From Neocallimastix lanati (nom. inval.) (Eukaryota > Neocallimastigomycota > Neocallimastigomycetes > Neocallimastigales > Neocallimastigaceae), in NCBI GenBank assembly GCA_016946835.1, contig JACVTC010000008.1, forward strand, positions 251,501-315,500: 64,000 nt of DNA, in the 5' to 3' direction. The translations under genes and the position numbers were made by a program. The stretch's first letter is position 1, and every line of letters starts with the position of its first letter. The notes below the pieces were generated by a model. That model did no database searches. It was not told the origin of the DNA and saw nothing but the letters and a program-made list of their open reading frames with translations. Below are positions 34,131 through 46,268 of the stretch, one piece after another.

Positions 34131-35330
34131 TCTCTATCGTTTATTTCTTGAAGCATTATTGTTTATTTTATTTGAATTGTTTATTTCTTTGTTTACATTT
34201 TTATTAGTATTATTTGTTGTATTACTGTTATATTTATTATATGAATTCTTATTAATATTAATGTTATTTTCATTAATGCCATTATTTAAATGAACATTAA
34301 TTCCATTATTATCTTTGATAATAGTATTACTATTATTATTTATGTTATTATTTATATTTTCAATATTTTGTTTATTTTTATTTAATTTTAAACTGTTTTC
34401 ATTTTCAATTATTTTGTTTTTATTCTCATTTACATTATTTATTAAATTGTCTTCAGAATTCACTTTAAGTTATCTGAATGATTAAATTTACCTTTATTAA
34501 TATTATTAACATTATTGTCAATAGCATTCTCTATAGAATTTAAATCCTTACCTTCATTAATGTTCATTAATGTTTACATTAGATGAAATGTTATTTTTAT
34601 TATTTTCATTTAATTTATTAAAAATTTGTTTATTTTCTTTTAAATTATTGTTATTTTGATCAATTTTATTATTAACAATATTATTATTATTATTATAAGT
34701 ACCTTCTATTTGCTCACCGTTTAAATTATTTTGTTGATTTAAATTAGATTTTAAATTTAAAAATGCATTAAATGGATTGTTAATTTGATCATTCAAATTA
34801 TTATTTAAATTTAAATTTAAATTATTTTTATTCTGATATAAATGACCATTATATTCATTTGAAAGATAATTATAATCCTTATTTTGAATATAATAATTAT
34901 ATTTATGTAAATAATTTAATTATTAAAATCATTCAAATTTTGAATTCTGCATTGTGAATGTGCGGATTTAAGTAATTTAAAAAAGGTAAATTATTATATA
35001 AAGGCCATTGTTGATTATAATTAAAATAATTTTGATAAATTTTATTTGGGTCAATTATATTAGTCGGTGGCAAATTATTATTTAAATTTTTAAATTATTA
35101 TTATTAAAATTATTTTGATTCAAATTATTTTGATTTATATTATTTTGATTTATATTATTTTGATTTATATTATTTTGATTTATATTATTTTGATTTTAAT
35201 TGTCTTCTTCAAAGTCACTTTTCGTATTATTACCTTTGTTTTCATTATAGTCCTGAATTAGGTGGTCTTGTTGTTCTTTTATTTCGATGTCTACTATTTC
35301 AGGTGTTAATAATAGTGTTGGAGGTTTCCC
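34131..35330 (-). pseudogene. copia J Asn-rich spacer
   Basis: Long AAT-rich text read on the minus strand, including a tandem AATATAAATCAAAAT-type unit near 35115-35200 repeated about five times (unit 15-18 bases). It matches the position of the spacers in copia A, C, E, F and H. Confidence 0.7.
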
Positions 35331-35870
35331 GGAGTATCTTCGAAAAACCCCACTGTTCTTGATAATATTACTTTATTGTTATTAGTATTATATATGATGT
35401 ATGCTGTCGGATTCACATCATCATATCCTAAAAATAATCCAAGAAGAGAGTTTCCGTTAAATTTTCTCCTTAAATAAATACTTAACATCCAAAGACTCTA
35501 AACTTGCTATAATCTACCTTTTCATTATAAAGCATTTCAAAGGGCACTTTATTTTTATTTCCACGGTGTGGTAAACGGTTGTGAATATAGTTTGCTGTCC
35601 TTACAGCATCTTCCCAGAACTTGTGATTCAGTTTTCCATCCTTAGGCATGGCTGAAATTAATGAAGACTTCTCCCTTTATTTTCATGAAGAAAACCCAAC
35701 CGTATCTTGTATAATCGTCTAAGATTGTTAGAAAGTACTTGTTTCCGTACATAGATGGATCTGGAGCTGACACAGTATCCATATGTATAAGTTCGAAAGG
35801 TTCCTGTGACTTGTTTTCTGAACTTGGATAGAGCTTATTTCTCATCTTCAAAGTGCATATTTTGAGAAAT
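35331..35870 (-). pseudogene. copia J integrase region (partial)
   Basis: Recognisable text: FELIHMDTVSAPDPSMYGN, FLTILDDYTRYGWVFFMK, then FWEDAVRTANYIHNRLPHRG-like text and GLFLGYDDVNPTAYIIY. Part of the core is missing. The 5' edge near 35870 passes into unrecognised AT-rich sequence. Confidence 0.8.
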
Positions 35871-36579
35871 CAAGAGTTATTATTATATAACAAATACTAA
35901 ATAAATATATAATAATAATAGATAAAATCCACAACATTTTCAATAAGTGTTCTTTTTTTATTTTATGTTGTTTATTATATTTATTTACAATAAACTCTTC
36001 TTGGTCAGATAAGTTAAAATTTTCTTTATTATTTCTAATTGTTTTCTTATTTTCTCAACTTGATGTTAATATCAGGTTGTAATTAATAATTTTGTTATAA
36101 TAAATATTATAATGGAATTATTACATACACGTGATAAAGAATGAAATTATAAATTATAAATTATTATAAAATTTGAATTTTAAATTATTTTGGATTATTA
36201 AAATATTATTAAAATAAATTATATATTATTAGATATTTTAAATTATATCATAAGAAATAAATATAAACAAATAATTGTTTATAAATAAATAGTTTAATAA
36301 TGTTTATTATTTATTCTATAATTTGAAAAATTTATATAGATAAAGATAGAAAAATATAATTTAAATAAATGTTCCTAATTAGCCGTTAAAATTAGATATA
36401 TATATTAAATAAAGATATTTTAATTATTTTATAATTAAATTATATAAAAGAAAATGTAATTTATAAATAAAATTTAATAAAATATTATTTAAATAATAAT
36501 AAAATATAGCTTTATTTTGTTTTATAATAAACTAATAAATAAATTAAATAAATTATTAATTTTGATACAAGAATATATC
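35871..36579. other. AT-rich stretch, nothing recognised
   Basis: No open frame of note and no terminal repeats. It may include decayed leader or gag of copia J. Confidence 0.4.
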
Positions 36580-36850
36580 ACTTTCTATGTCTATATAGAA
36601 TTAAGATATATTCCTAATTGTATCATACTGATACTGGCTGGGGTTGAAACACTAAGATATTCAAAACAAAAAATAAATATTAACACATAATGATAAAAAT
36701 AAATTTAGAAACAAAAAAAAATTAATTTTTAAAATATTCTTTATTTAAATTTAAAAATAAAATTATTTGTTCCCCTCTTATTAAAAAGAAAGAAATTTAT
36801 TCTTCTTTTTATACTTTTATTTTAATACATTTTGTTTATCTTTATTATAT
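36580..36850. repeat. repeat block, reversed copy of 17280-17505
   Basis: Contains GGCTGGGGTTGAAACAC and AAGAAGAAATTTATTC-like text in the reverse orientation of the block at 17280-17505. The run TGGCTGGGGTTGAAACAC resembles a primer-binding site (TGG start), which would make this an LTR/leader junction of an unrecognised element; this is tentative. Confidence 0.6.
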
Positions 36851-37176
36851 TCTTTAAAGAAAAACTATTCTAATTATTTTATTTTTAACTTTTTACTATT
36901 ATTTAAATTATTTATAATATATATAATATTATTTATAATATAAATATAAATAATCAAAAGATTTAAACATGCATTTAAATAATTAATTATTAAAATATTA
37001 ATTATTAATATGAATATGTAATAGTATTAATATAAGTTTGATATTAGTAATATAAAATATAATATTATAAATATTTAATATAAATAAAATATAAGAATCT
37101 AAATATTATATTTTATAATTAAAATATAATATGTAAAGATTTTGATAATAAATTAATATAGAAATTAATTTAATAT
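36851..37176. other. AT-rich stretch, nothing recognised
   Basis: Almost pure A/T with TATAATATTATAAATATT-like text. No coding or repeat signal I can support. Confidence 0.4.
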
Positions 37177-37739
37177 TGATATAAAACAAATATGTGTAGT
37201 AACATATTTGTATATTTAATAATTATTAAGTATTAAATTTATATCTTTTGATAATAATTTTTATAATATATTATTAATTATTCATTATTATATTATAATT
37301 ACTATTATAATATATATTAAATTACATATTATTTTATAATATATTAAATTATATATTTATTTTATAATTATATATTATTATATTAAAATATAATAATATT
37401 CTTATATTTAACTATAATAGGATTTTTTTTATTATATTATATAATATATTATTATGTATTATCCTATATTTATTTTATATTTTACATATAATATACATTT
37501 ATTATTTAAATATAGATATTATATTCTTATATATATATAATTTATATTATATGTTTAAAATATATTTCATATTATTAAATGTTATAATTTTAAAATGTAA
37601 TTTCTTAATAATAACCAATTTCTAATAAAATTAATTTAGAAAGGGGTTTTTAGTTTTTAGGAAAAGTAATAATAAATTAAATAAAGATATAACTATATTA
37701 TTATAATTAAAATATAGCACATAAAAATCCCATATATCA
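37177..37739 (+). repeat. solo LTR of the gypsy B family, 563 bp
   Basis: Starts TGATATAAAACAAATATG and ends AAAAATCCCATATATCA, matching both ends of the gypsy B 3' LTR. ATAT stands directly on both sides (37173-37176 and 37740-37743). No internal region is present, so it arose by LTR-LTR recombination. Confidence 0.88.
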
Positions 37740-37764
37740 ATATGACAATCACCTGTTTACATTA

Positions 37765-37960
37765 TTTAATATATATTAATTTCAATATGTTAATAATATT
37801 TAGTCAATTAGTTTTCATAGATTATTTCCTAAATATCTTAATAAAGTCAATTTAATAATAATTATTTCTTATTATCACTTATAAATATTGAAATTGAAAT
37901 TCAAATAACTGAATTATTGAAATTGAAATTGAATTAAATTGAAATTCAGTTATTATCTTA
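37765..37960. repeat. repeat block, reversed copy of 17560-17721
   Basis: Reading the minus strand gives TTTCAATTTCAATAATTCAG and ATTATTAACATATTGAAAT as at 17560-17721, but without the LTR that follows there. It therefore looks like an unoccupied paralogue of the copia E insertion site. Confidence 0.65.
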
Positions 37961-39369
37961 ACATTTAAAATAATTATTATTCGTTATATTAGTTAATAAT
38001 AAACCTACCTTTTACAATTGAATTATACCTAAATTCTTAATCTACAAAAATTAAATTTTGTAGATGTGAATAAAAGTATAAATACTAAAACAGAATAAGA
38101 AAAATTTAAGAAATTTAAAATAAATATTCTTTATTATTAAACACAAATTGTTTTATTAAAAAGATTGTTTTTATATTAATATTAATCTTTATTTATTTAA
38201 TTATTAATTTTATTTAAATTAATAACAGAAAAGTGATTATTGAAACTAATAAAATAATATAATAAAAATATTTTTTATTTATCATAATTTATTTAAATTT
38301 TAATAATAAAAATTTGATTATTAACAATTAATATACTAATAAAATATATAAAATAATTTATTGAAATTATTAATAATAAAGAATAATTTATAAGAAATAT
38401 TTACATGTTTTTATATTTTTATAAACTAATTGATTTTTATAAACAATAAAATAAATAATTGTTATAAATATTTACAAATAAAGTATTAAAATAAACAAGT
38501 TTTAATTATAATTTGTTTATAAAAGTTGAGTTATAAAATAAATAAAATATTAATTATTTTAAAAAGTAATTTGAAGATTATAACTATTTAATTTTAATTT
38601 TGAAATGTTTATAAGTTTGTTTATTTATTATTTACAATTTATTAAATTTGTTTATTATTTTGCTTATTATTTATAATTTAAGAAGAATATTAATTATTAA
38701 TTTATTTTAGTTTTAATTAAAATTGTTAATGATTAATTAGATTGTTATAATTTTATTTTAATTTATTTTTATTTAATTAAATTTTTTTAAAATGGATTTC
38801 GTTTTTAGAATGAATTAGTTTTTGGGTTAAGTTAAATAAGAATTTATTATTCATTATTTATTTTAATTTTATAATTTCATTATTTATCACAATTGTTAAG
38901 GTTTAGAGAAATTAAATAGAAAATAATAATGAATACATTATTTTATTAATTTATTTTATTTTTTTAATTTATGTTAATTCATTAATGGATGATTTTTTTA
39001 AAAATTAGTAGCAAAATTTACAACTATTTATTCTTTTTCTTAAGGTATAAAAGTTGTTCTTGCCACTAAGTTATATATTATTACATTTTATCTTTTTATA
39101 AAAATTATTAAATTTAAATTGATTTTTATAATCAATTATGTAAGTTTTAATTATAATAATATAGATAAAAACATTTATAATATTAATAATTTTTTTTTTT
39201 TTTTTTTTTTTTAGAAAAATCTATCTAAAGTATTACTAATAAGAATTTATTTAATTGGCTATAATTATTATTACAATTTGTTGAAATATTCAAATAAAAA
39301 TAAAAATACTATTCTAATATAAAAGTTTTAATAAAGTTAAATATTTTTCAATATAAAATAAAACATTTT
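37961..39369. other. gene-free AT-rich stretch
   Basis: About 1.4 kb with no open frame and no clear element ends. It has a T-run at about 39190-39212 and degenerate AATAATTTAT-like repeats. It may be decayed LTR sequence. Confidence 0.45.
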
Positions 39370-41219
39370 GATTTAAAATTTTATAATAAAAGGTAATAAA
39401 TATATTATATATTTATTACCTTTAGTAGTAATTTTTAAAGGTCCAATAATATCTAGGCCCATTCTAACAAAAGGAGCTTCTACAGGAGTTCGAAATATTT
39501 CCACCAAATTAGAATGGGGTTCAGATCTATTAAGTTGACATATTTTACAAATAGATATATATTTTTTTATATCTAAAATCATATTTTTGCAATAATAATT
39601 TTTCTTAATTCTATCATACATTATTTGTAACCCTTCATAGCCGATTCTATGAGCCATTCCAATAAATTTTATCTTTTCTAGATAATCATCTATCACTAGT
39701 CTTAGTTAATCTTTATCTTTAATATATGTTTTATCATCTATAGTAACAATTCTATCTTTCAAAACTTTTTCATGAATTCCGAGAGATATATTTTTCATTT
39801 TCGACTTCATCTAAAAAGTTTGATTGATCGTTTTCATTATTGTTATTACCAATAATTTCTACGTTATTTTCATCAACAATATTATTATTACTTTCAATAT
39901 TATTTTCCAAATTATTATTATTTTCTTCAGCAATAGCATTTACTACAATATTTTCTTTTTTTCTAATACGAGACAATGCATCAGCAATAATATTCCTTTT
40001 TCCTAGTTGGTAAACAACTTTTACTTGTAATTGACTGAATAAATCACACCAACGAGCATGTTTACTAGTATTAGGTTCGCTTTTCATAATAATAGGGACT
40101 AAAGGTTGATGATCTGTATACAGTATTGTCTGGAACGGATTACCTAATATATATTGTTTAAATTTATTTATACAAAAATATGTCGCAGTACTTTCTAACT
40201 CTGTTATCGGGTAATTAAGCTCTGACTTATGCAGGGAACGACTAATATAAAATACTGGGTGTTTTACTTCATCATTATATAGTTACAATAAAACACCACC
40301 AATTCCTTGATAACTAGCATCAGTGCGTATAATAAATAGTTTATCATAACGTGGATAACACAAAATAGGTGTTAGACAAAGAGCTTCCTTTAATTTTTCT
40401 ATACTAGTAGTATGCTCATCAGTCCATTCAAAAGTAGAATTTTTCCTTAATAATTTGCATAATGGAGAAATTAATGTAGCATAATTTTCAATAAAATTCC
40501 TATAGTAACCCACCATTCCAAGAAAAGAACGTAATTCCGTAACATTAGAAGGATTATCTAATTTTTCTATTGCATCAACCTTCTTTTCCAGTGGTAATAA
40601 TCCTTTTTTAGAAATCTTATGTCCTAAAGCCTCCACTTCAAAAACACAAAAATGACATTTCTCAATGTTCATTTTTAATTTAAAATTTATGAGAATTTTA
40701 AATACATTTTGATAGGTCTATTAAATGTTGTTCAATGGATGGTGAATAAACAGTAATATCGTCTAGTTAAATCTGAACACATTGATTAATTAGGTCAAAG
40801 AAAATCCTATTCATTTCGCGTTGGAAGGTTGCTGGAGCATTAGTCAATCCAAAAGGCATTACATTAAAGTAATAATTTCCAAATTTAGTTGTAAAAGAAG
40901 TAATTTCTTGGTCCCTTTCATACATAGGTATCTGGTGATACCCACTAAAAAGATCAATAGTAGAAAATATTACTGCATCTTTTAATGCATCAAAAATTTC
41001 TTGAATTATAGGGATGGCATAAACATCTTTTTTTTGTTATTTTATTTAATAACCTATAATCTATGCACAGTCTCCATCTATCATTTTTCTTTGGTACTAA
41101 AACAATAGGTGAAGACCAAAGTGAATGAGAAGGTGCAATGAATCCTTTGTCTATTAATTTTTTTTAATTCTTCTTTTAGTGCTAAAAGTTGTACCTGGGA
41201 GATCCTATATGCCTTTTGT
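39370..41219 (-). mobile_element. gypsy fragment L: reversed copy of gypsy B pol
   Basis: On the minus strand it carries reverse transcriptase, RNase H (FIIRTDASYQGIGGVLL), the Asn/Glu linker (ADALSRIRKKENIVVNAIA) and the N-terminal zinc-binding part of integrase (HRIGYEGLQIMYDRI, CKICQLNRSEP). By eye about 95% identical to gypsy B over 9290-10790, with slightly more integrase. It has no LTRs. The high end breaks directly into the truncated LTR of copia F near 41219. Broken fossil. Confidence 0.87.
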
Positions 41220-41241
41220 TTTATTTATTTATATTATAACA
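41219..41241 (-). repeat. copia F 3' LTR stub
   Basis: TGTTATAATATAAATAAATA follows a polypurine tract (TTTGAGGGAGAG) and is cut after about 23 bases by gypsy fragment L. Its start equals that of the LTR at 63838. Confidence 0.75.
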
Positions 41242-41261
41242 CTCTCCCTCAAACCAGCTTT

Positions 41262-42640
41262 TTAATTATTATTGAAAATCTGATTTGCGAAGTTTTCAAT
41301 TTTATTACCATTGACACACTTTGTTAAAATATCAGCTAGCATATTTGTTGTGTCAATATATTTTAATTTAATAATATTCTTTTCAATGTTATCTATATTA
41401 AAGTGATATTTAATTGAAATATGTTTTAGTTTTGGATTTAAATTTCCATTTTTAATTGCAATTTTACTTGATAAATTATCAGTATATAAAGCTATTGGTT
41501 TTTTAAAATTAAGTAATTCAAATAAAATATTTTTAATCCATAAAATTTTCTTTATACATAATGAAACACTGATATATTCTGCTTCTGTGGTAGAAGTTGC
41601 AACAATTGATTGTTTCTTGGAATTCCAACATATTGGATCATTCCCCATTAAAATTATATTTCCAGAGGTAGATTTTCTGTCTAAAATATCACTAGCAAAA
41701 TCGGAATCTGTATATCCAACAGTGTCACCTTTGCCATTATATTTAATTTTATAAAATTTTGTTTCGTTTAAATATTTCATAATATTTATTACTTTTTCCA
41801 ATCCAAAACAGTTGGTTTTTCTGAATTTCTTGCAGCTTTATTAACTGCAAACGCTATGTCTGGACTAGTGCATTTTGATAAATAAATTAACATTCCAATA
41901 GCACTTTAATAAGTTGTTTTATTGAATTGCTTTGTATTTTCACCTTTTATATTGTCTCCTACACATGGAGTGCTGACTTTTCTACTATTATTAATTTTAA
42001 ATCTTTCTAAAATATTATTTATAAAACTTATTTGGGAGATTGTATAATTATTATTAAATTTTTCAACTTTATTTCCTAATATATAGTCAATAGGTCCAGA
42101 TTTTGAAATTTTAAATTTGCTTTTAATTTTATTTATAATATAATTTATCTCATTTATATTACCTGTTATTACCATGTCATTGACATATAATCCGATGATG
42201 CAAACTAAGGTATTGTTATCATTAGTCTTCTTAAATATACAACTTTCAGATTTAAGTTGTATAAAACCTTGTAGAATAAATGAGATATTGCGATATACCA
42301 TTGGCATCCTGATTGTTTTAGACCATAGAGAGCCTTATTCAAACTCCAGTAACGTCCCCTCCCAAAATTAGCATCACCTTGAGGAACGGTAGTGAAAATG
42401 GCGACGTCTAATTTGCATTGAGATAGGCGGCTTTAATATCAAGTTGAAATATGGCCCAACGGAATTTTGAAGCCAATGCAAACAAGAGCTTAAGGCAATC
42501 AATATTAAGGGTAAGAGAGAAGGTAAGTTCAAAGTCAATGCCATAACGTTGACGGAAACCCCCAGCAACAAGTCGAGCTTTTCTTTTAATGATGTTTCCG
42601 TTACTATCCAATTTATATGCAAAAACCCATTTAGTAGTAA
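41262..42640 (-). pseudogene. copia F reverse transcriptase and RNase H region
   Basis: Reverse transcriptase: FELTFSLTLNIDCLKLLFAL, FQLDIKAAYLNAN, then IIGLYVNDMVITGNINEIN and YILGNKVEKFNNNYTISQ. RNase H: GYTDSDFASDILDRKSTSGN, ATSTTEAEYISVSLCIKKIL, LYTDNLSSKIAIKNGN. Closest to the same region of copia H. Broken. Confidence 0.85.
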
Positions 42641-43327
42641 TAAGAGTTTTATTAGGAGGAATTTTATTTACCACAGTCATAATATTATTTTTATATAAAT
42701 TTTGTAATTCTTTAATGGCTTGCTCCCATTCATTATGTTCAGGACAATGAGTGGATTGATAAAAGGTAAAAGGGACATCGGCGTTGATTGTAGCAATCTT
42801 TTTTGCAGAATAAAAAATTTTGTTTCGTTTTTTAGAATTAGAAAAATTATCTTCAAAAGAAAAACCGTGTTTTCTTTTATTTGAAGAAAAATTTGGAAAG
42901 GAATCTTTAATATTTATATCAATGCTATTAATTGAATTAGAATTGTTTGAAAAATTATTTTTATTAATAAAAGGATTGTAATTTGGATAATTTCTGTTGT
43001 ATAAATTTAATCTAATGGAAGTAATAACATTTTTTAAAGAGGTAGTATCGTTGGAGACAACAGAATGTTTATTAATAATTAAATTTTTAACATTACTTCT
43101 AAAATGGAAAGTGGACTTTTTGTTGATATTTGAATTAAATTTATTATTAAGATTTAAAGAAGGCTTAGGAAAAGAATCATTAATGTTACGTATATTATCT
43201 TTATTATTCAATAATATATTATTTGAATTGGAATTTGAATTAATTGTATCAGAAAAATTTTTTAAACTAATTTCCAAATTTGGAGAATTTTTATTATTAT
43301 TAATATTATTATTATTATTAAAGGTAA
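42641..43327 (-). pseudogene. copia F Asn-rich spacer and reverse transcriptase entry
   Basis: Asn/Ser/Phe-rich text leading into FYQSTHCPEHNEWEQAIKEL and TKWVFAYKLDSNGN. Solo LTR S1 is inserted at 43327/43328 in this spacer. Confidence 0.78.
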
Positions 43328-43880
43328 TGATAAAGTACGCCTTTGGTTCAAGTTCTCTTGTTGGGAGAAGTTTTATAAAGTTGTTATTTAATTATAAAAT
43401 TTTATTTATTTATTATTTAAAAATAATTATAAAATTAATTAATACATGAATTTAATTATTATTCGAAAATATAAAATAATTATAATATAATTTTGGCATA
43501 AAACTGTGCTGCAAAGAATAATTATAATGAATTATTCTTGTTTTTATATTTGAAATTCATAATAAACTATTTAATTAATTAATTCTCTTAGAGTAATTAT
43601 TAAGTATTTAAAGTATTTAATATAAAAGTATAAAATAAAATATAAAATATTCATAAAATATTAATAAAAATATAAATTTATTATAATTAATAAAATATTA
43701 ATATAAAATAATAATTATTAAAATAATTAAAAATATAATAAAATAAAATATTTAAAATGAAATAAAATAAAACTTAATTCATTTATAAATTATTTACTAA
43801 CATAAAATTTATGTTATAAATTTTATGTTTACATTAATTTTATGTATTTTATAGAATTTATGTTGTTACATAAATTTATC

Positions 43881-44386
43881 TGATATAAAACAAATATGTG
43901 TAGCAACATATTTGTATATTTGAATATTTGTATATTCAGATATTAAATTTATATCTTATTATTTATAATAATTTATATTATTATATATTTTATATTATTA
44001 TTTATATTTTATATTATTTATATTTTGTATATATTATTTATATTCCTTATATATATTTCTTAAATATTAAATTATACTTCTTATTTTAAATTATTAAAGT
44101 TTATAATTATTAAAGTATATATAATTAATATAATAGTTTATATTATTTATATATTATTCATATTAAAATATTATTTATTTATATATATATTATGTTTATA
44201 TATATATATATTTATTTATAATAATTATATATTATTAATACTTTACAGTATAATTAATATTAACTCTTATTCTTGTTTTTGTTTTTCTTTAGTAGAAATA
44301 ATATTGTAATTATAAAATAAATATTAATAAAAATTATTAATAACTCAAATACACTTATTAAACCAGCTACAACATAAAGAATATCA
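43881..44386 (+). repeat. gypsy D 5' LTR, 506 bp
   Basis: Starts TGATATAAAACAAATATG and ends AAAGAATATCA. The first about 45 bases are shared with the gypsy B LTR; the rest differs. Confidence 0.9.
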
Positions 44387-44396
44387 CATTAAAAAT

Positions 44397-44413
44397 TGGT
44401 GCGAAGTGTGAGG
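44397..44413 (+). other. gypsy D candidate primer-binding site
   Basis: TGGTGCGAAGTGTGAGG lies 10 bases past the LTR end and starts with TGG, as expected for pairing with a tRNA 3' CCA. I could not assign the tRNA. Confidence 0.45.
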
Positions 44414-44991
<578 letters not shown>

Positions 44992-45939
44992 ATGAAGATG
45001 AGCTCCAACCGTGAAGGAAGAAAAATTCCACTCCCATTTATAGGTGGAAATAATAAGAATGTAAAAGCTTGGTACATTCTTATGAAAAATTGGTTAAAGA
45101 TGGAAAAGGTTACTGATGACGAAGAAAAATTTCAGTTCATTTTGGCAGGAACTGTAGAAGAAGCCACCCAAATTGTGAGCGACAAATTCGTAGAAGCAAA
45201 CGGAATTTTAAATTGAGATATTCTCCTGGAAAGGTATCATCTAAACGAAGATGAAAGATTTAGGGAATTAAAAACTTTACTAATTATGCCAAATGAAAGT
45301 GTCAGGGAATTCAACGATAGGTACTTAGATTACTACTGCCAGCTCTCTACAGATAATAAAGCTAAATTATCAGTCTACGATTACGAGAATTCTATACGCA
45401 GTCGAACTGATATTTATGAAAAGGTAGCCTATGAAGAAGCCAAGACTATTGAAGCTGCTTGTAAAATTGCGGAAAAAGTAGAAAGAATAAAACTTGGAAG
45501 TCGCTCAATACAAAAGGGTAGAAAATTTAACAATAATAATATCCAAAATAATTATCCTTTTATTAGTAGATATAGATCCAACCAAAACTTTAATCAATTA
45601 AATAATAATTATAACTCATTCTTAAATACCAATTTACAAAATAAAAATAGGAATTTAAATAATGAATTACAGAGGAGTAATAATTTTAACAATAATTATA
45701 ACAACTATAATAATATTAATAATAATACATTAAATAGGATGAATAATACAAAGGTTCCAAGAAATATTAATAATACTCCTAACAATAATAATGGTCTAAA
45801 TAGTGTTGATGATATTACTAGGGGTTTAGAGAACCTACATATAAAAGTATGTTATTGGTGCCATGAGCCTGGCCATATTATTAGGTATTGCCCACAACTT
45901 AGATACCAACAAAACAATAATCAAAATACAAAAAACTAG
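44992..45939 (+). pseudogene. gypsy D gag region
   Basis: The region starts MKMSSNREGRKIPLPFIGG, with the retrotransposon gag fold (VKAWYILMKNWLKMEKVTDD, FRELKTLLIMPNESVREFND, YDYENSIRSRTDIYEKVAYE). An Asn-rich linker and a CCHC zinc knuckle (CYWCHEPGHIIRYC near 45850-45890) follow. Family role: particle coat and RNA packaging. Confidence 0.87.
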
Positions 45940-46268
45940 ATTACGGAAGAAGGCTAACTTCCAATAATCAAAATGCCAACTATAATGATTATGGTGAAAA
46001 CAATATTGCTACTGTTTGTCTCAATAATGATTATAGTAATAACCATAACAATTATAATAATAACTACAATAATATTTATGATAATAATTATAATGAAGAT
46101 TATGATAATGATAATTTTAACCATTATGATAATAATGATTATAATAATGATTATAATAATGATTATGATAATATAAATAATAATGAACAATTCTATTTTG
46201 AAAATGATAAAAATAATGATTATAATGACGACAATGTTGTAGTATCTTCTTACGACAATCATAACAAT
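45940..46268 (+). other. gypsy D gag-pol junction, AT-rich
   Basis: About 330 bases of AATAATTATAATGAT-type repeats, rich in Asn/Tyr/Asp codons in one frame. How gag and pol are joined in this family is not visible here. Confidence 0.5.

Larger units (their letters stand above)
31051..35870 (-). mobile_element. copia J: Ty1/copia fossil, minus strand
   Basis: It keeps part of integrase, the Asn-rich spacer, reverse transcriptase, RNase H, a polypurine tract (GGAGGAG) and a 3' LTR. Gag, protease and the 5' LTR are gone. A solo LTR of another family (31878-32546) lies between RNase H and the polypurine tract. It has more than ten breaks and is among the oldest here. It groups with copia C and E. 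Confidence 0.82.

Noticed and set aside
38000-39369. DIRS, LINE or SINE remnant in the gene-free stretch
   Set aside because: No reverse transcriptase motif, poly(A) tail with duplication, or pol III boxes could be found.
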